A DNA stretch of 64,000 bases. Source: Natronohydrobacter sp. (GTDB lineage: Bacteria > Pseudomonadota > Alphaproteobacteria > Rhodobacterales > Rhodobacteraceae). Location: NCBI GenBank assembly GCA_007125005.1, contig SLDY01000035.1:1-64000 (forward strand). Reading direction: 5' to 3'. Positions 62,632-64,000 of this stretch are shown here, one piece after another; position 1 is the first letter of the stretch, and each line of letters begins with the position of its first letter. Both the position numbers and the translations under genes were made by a program. Below the pieces are notes generated by a model. The model was not told the DNA's origin. It made no database searches and saw nothing but the letters and a program-made list of their open reading frames with translations.

Positions 62632-63354
62632 TCAGGGATTGGCCAATTTGCGAAGCGCATTCCCAAAAGTCATGCCATGATCGAATACACCATTGCGCAG
62701 GAATTCGATCGTCTCTGCGATGACCATAGGGTTGTTCATCATGAACGTGTGCGAAACCGGCAAAACAATGTGATCGGTCATCCCTTCGAGCTTCGTGCTC
62801 TCCACAGAAACTTTGCCATCGTCATCGCCCGCTATCAGTGACGAGGTCAGCGGGTTGAGCGACAGATCACCTGCAATGATCCCAAGCTCGTAATCAGCAA
62901 ATTCCGGCAGAATATTCGGAGCAGCATCCCGGCGTGTGCCAAGCTCGAGCCCTGCAGGGCCGTTGATCCAATAAAACGCCTCAATATCCGAGAAGAAATC
63001 GACGAGTTCGGAGCCGTGATTTGGTGGTGCCATCATCACCACACGCCCCATATCGTCAGGGCGGTGGCGCTCCAGCCAGCCGCGTGCGAGAATGCCGCCC
63101 ATTGAATGCGTTACGAAGTGTACAGGCCCTTCAGCGCAATCCGCAACAGCGATGTCGACATGATCCAACAGTTCAGCAATCGGCGCTGCGCGTGACGGGT
63201 AGCCGTAATTAACTACCTCGTAGCCATGCAGTTTGAGGGCTTCTTCCATGACCAGCATGGAGTTTTCCGATCGGGCAAGCCCGTGGAGGAGCACAACGCA
63301 ATCAGCCATGACCGGGGAAGGTAGCAATAGAAAGGCGGTGAGATACTTTTTCAT
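62632..63354 (-). CDS. Secreted alpha/beta hydrolase, lipase-like
   Basis: A 240-residue alpha/beta hydrolase with an N-terminal signal ([17 protein letters not shown], mature from about residue 18). The nucleophile elbow is HSMGG, a conserved HGLARS oxyanion segment precedes it, and a catalytic His is likely in VSHTFMMNN near the end. It resembles class I.3 lipases or esterases. Substrate unknown. The open frame to 63417 is trimmed since the basic-hydrophobic signal starts at 63354. The divergent NUDIX gene is 50 bases away. Confidence 0.82.
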   Translation of the reverse strand: MKKYLTAFLLLPSPVMADCVVLLHGLARSENSMLVMEEALKLHGYEVVNYGYPSRAAPIAELLDHVDIAVADCAEGPVHFVTHSMGGILARGWLERHRPDDMGRVVMMAPPNHGSELVDFFSDIEAFYWINGPAGLELGTRRDAAPNILPEFADYELGIIAGDLSLNPLTSSLIAGDDDGKVSVESTKLEGMTDHIVLPVSHTFMMNNPMVIAETIEFLRNGVFDHGMTFGNALRKLANP

Positions 63355-63404
63355 GAGACTTATATAAGGTGCGTGATAGGCCATACCAAGACCAAAAGGG
63401 CGCA

Positions 63405-64000
<596 letters not shown>

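Overview
The window is GC-rich, gene-dense chromosome from an alphaproteobacterium, most likely a member of the Rhodobacteraceae. Supporting signs are a stand-alone F0 ATP synthase operon (atpI-B-E-F'-F) with no F1 genes beside it, a CP4-like (class II) EPSP synthase, fhs with a small chorismate mutase and folD, phosphatidylcholine synthase, the xerC-DUF484-fsa-priA block, and a degenerate PyrC beside PyrB. I found no insertion sequence, prophage, CRISPR array, tRNA or rRNA. Almost everything is core genome, and both ends cut through a gene (trmD on the left, trxB on the right).

Layout. 1-3.5 kb: end of trmD, aroA, an orphan ParA-type ATPase, and an Lrp regulator divergent from a LysE-type exporter. 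3.6-7.6 kb: a four-gene operon of circularly permuted ATP-grasp ligase, alpha-E protein, transglutaminase and the proteasome-like peptidase Anbu. This is the most promising poorly understood system here. 7.6-10.8 kb: ArsR regulator and the F0 operon. 10.8-20.2 kb: FadR-type regulator, OmpA lipoprotein, Ada-like DNA repair protein, MFS carrier, asd, the fhs/chorismate mutase/folD one-carbon cluster, a DUF2306 protein and a membrane-bound LytTR regulator. 20.2-27.6 kb: P-type ATPase, SDR, sulfate activation (cysD-cysNC) and a divergent LuxR-type regulator. 27.6-31.4 kb: a compact operon pyrB, two small PH-like membrane proteins, a catalytically degenerate pyrC, and plsY. 31.4-40.3 kb: uracil-DNA glycosylase, moaB, an RND efflux pair, a DsbD-alpha-like protein, yqgE and ftsY. 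40.5-48.5 kb: an AlkB-type monooxygenase with a small secreted partner, purD, xseA, the sseA-GNAT-aspC operon and zapE. 48.6-57.6 kb: queG, gst, mtgA, hbd, pcs, xerC, DUF484 and fsa on the minus strand, with priA divergent. 57.7-64 kb: msrA, prmA, small proteins, ruvCAB, a secreted lipase-like hydrolase, a NUDIX hydrolase and trxB.

The genes supply central metabolism (aromatic amino acids, one-carbon units, pyrimidines, purines, lipids, sulfate activation), energy conversion and DNA repair or chromosome upkeep (ruvCAB, priA, xerC, xseA, udg). Points worth follow-up are the Anbu operon and the hairpin over its first ribosome binding site, the inactive-looking PyrC in an operon with membrane proteins, an RND pump with two extra membrane helices, a family 4-like UDG lacking the usual iron-sulfur cysteines, and several strong RNA or DNA structures between genes. 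Start sites were picked from family alignment by memory, Shine-Dalgarno quality and overlap with neighbours. No database search was possible.
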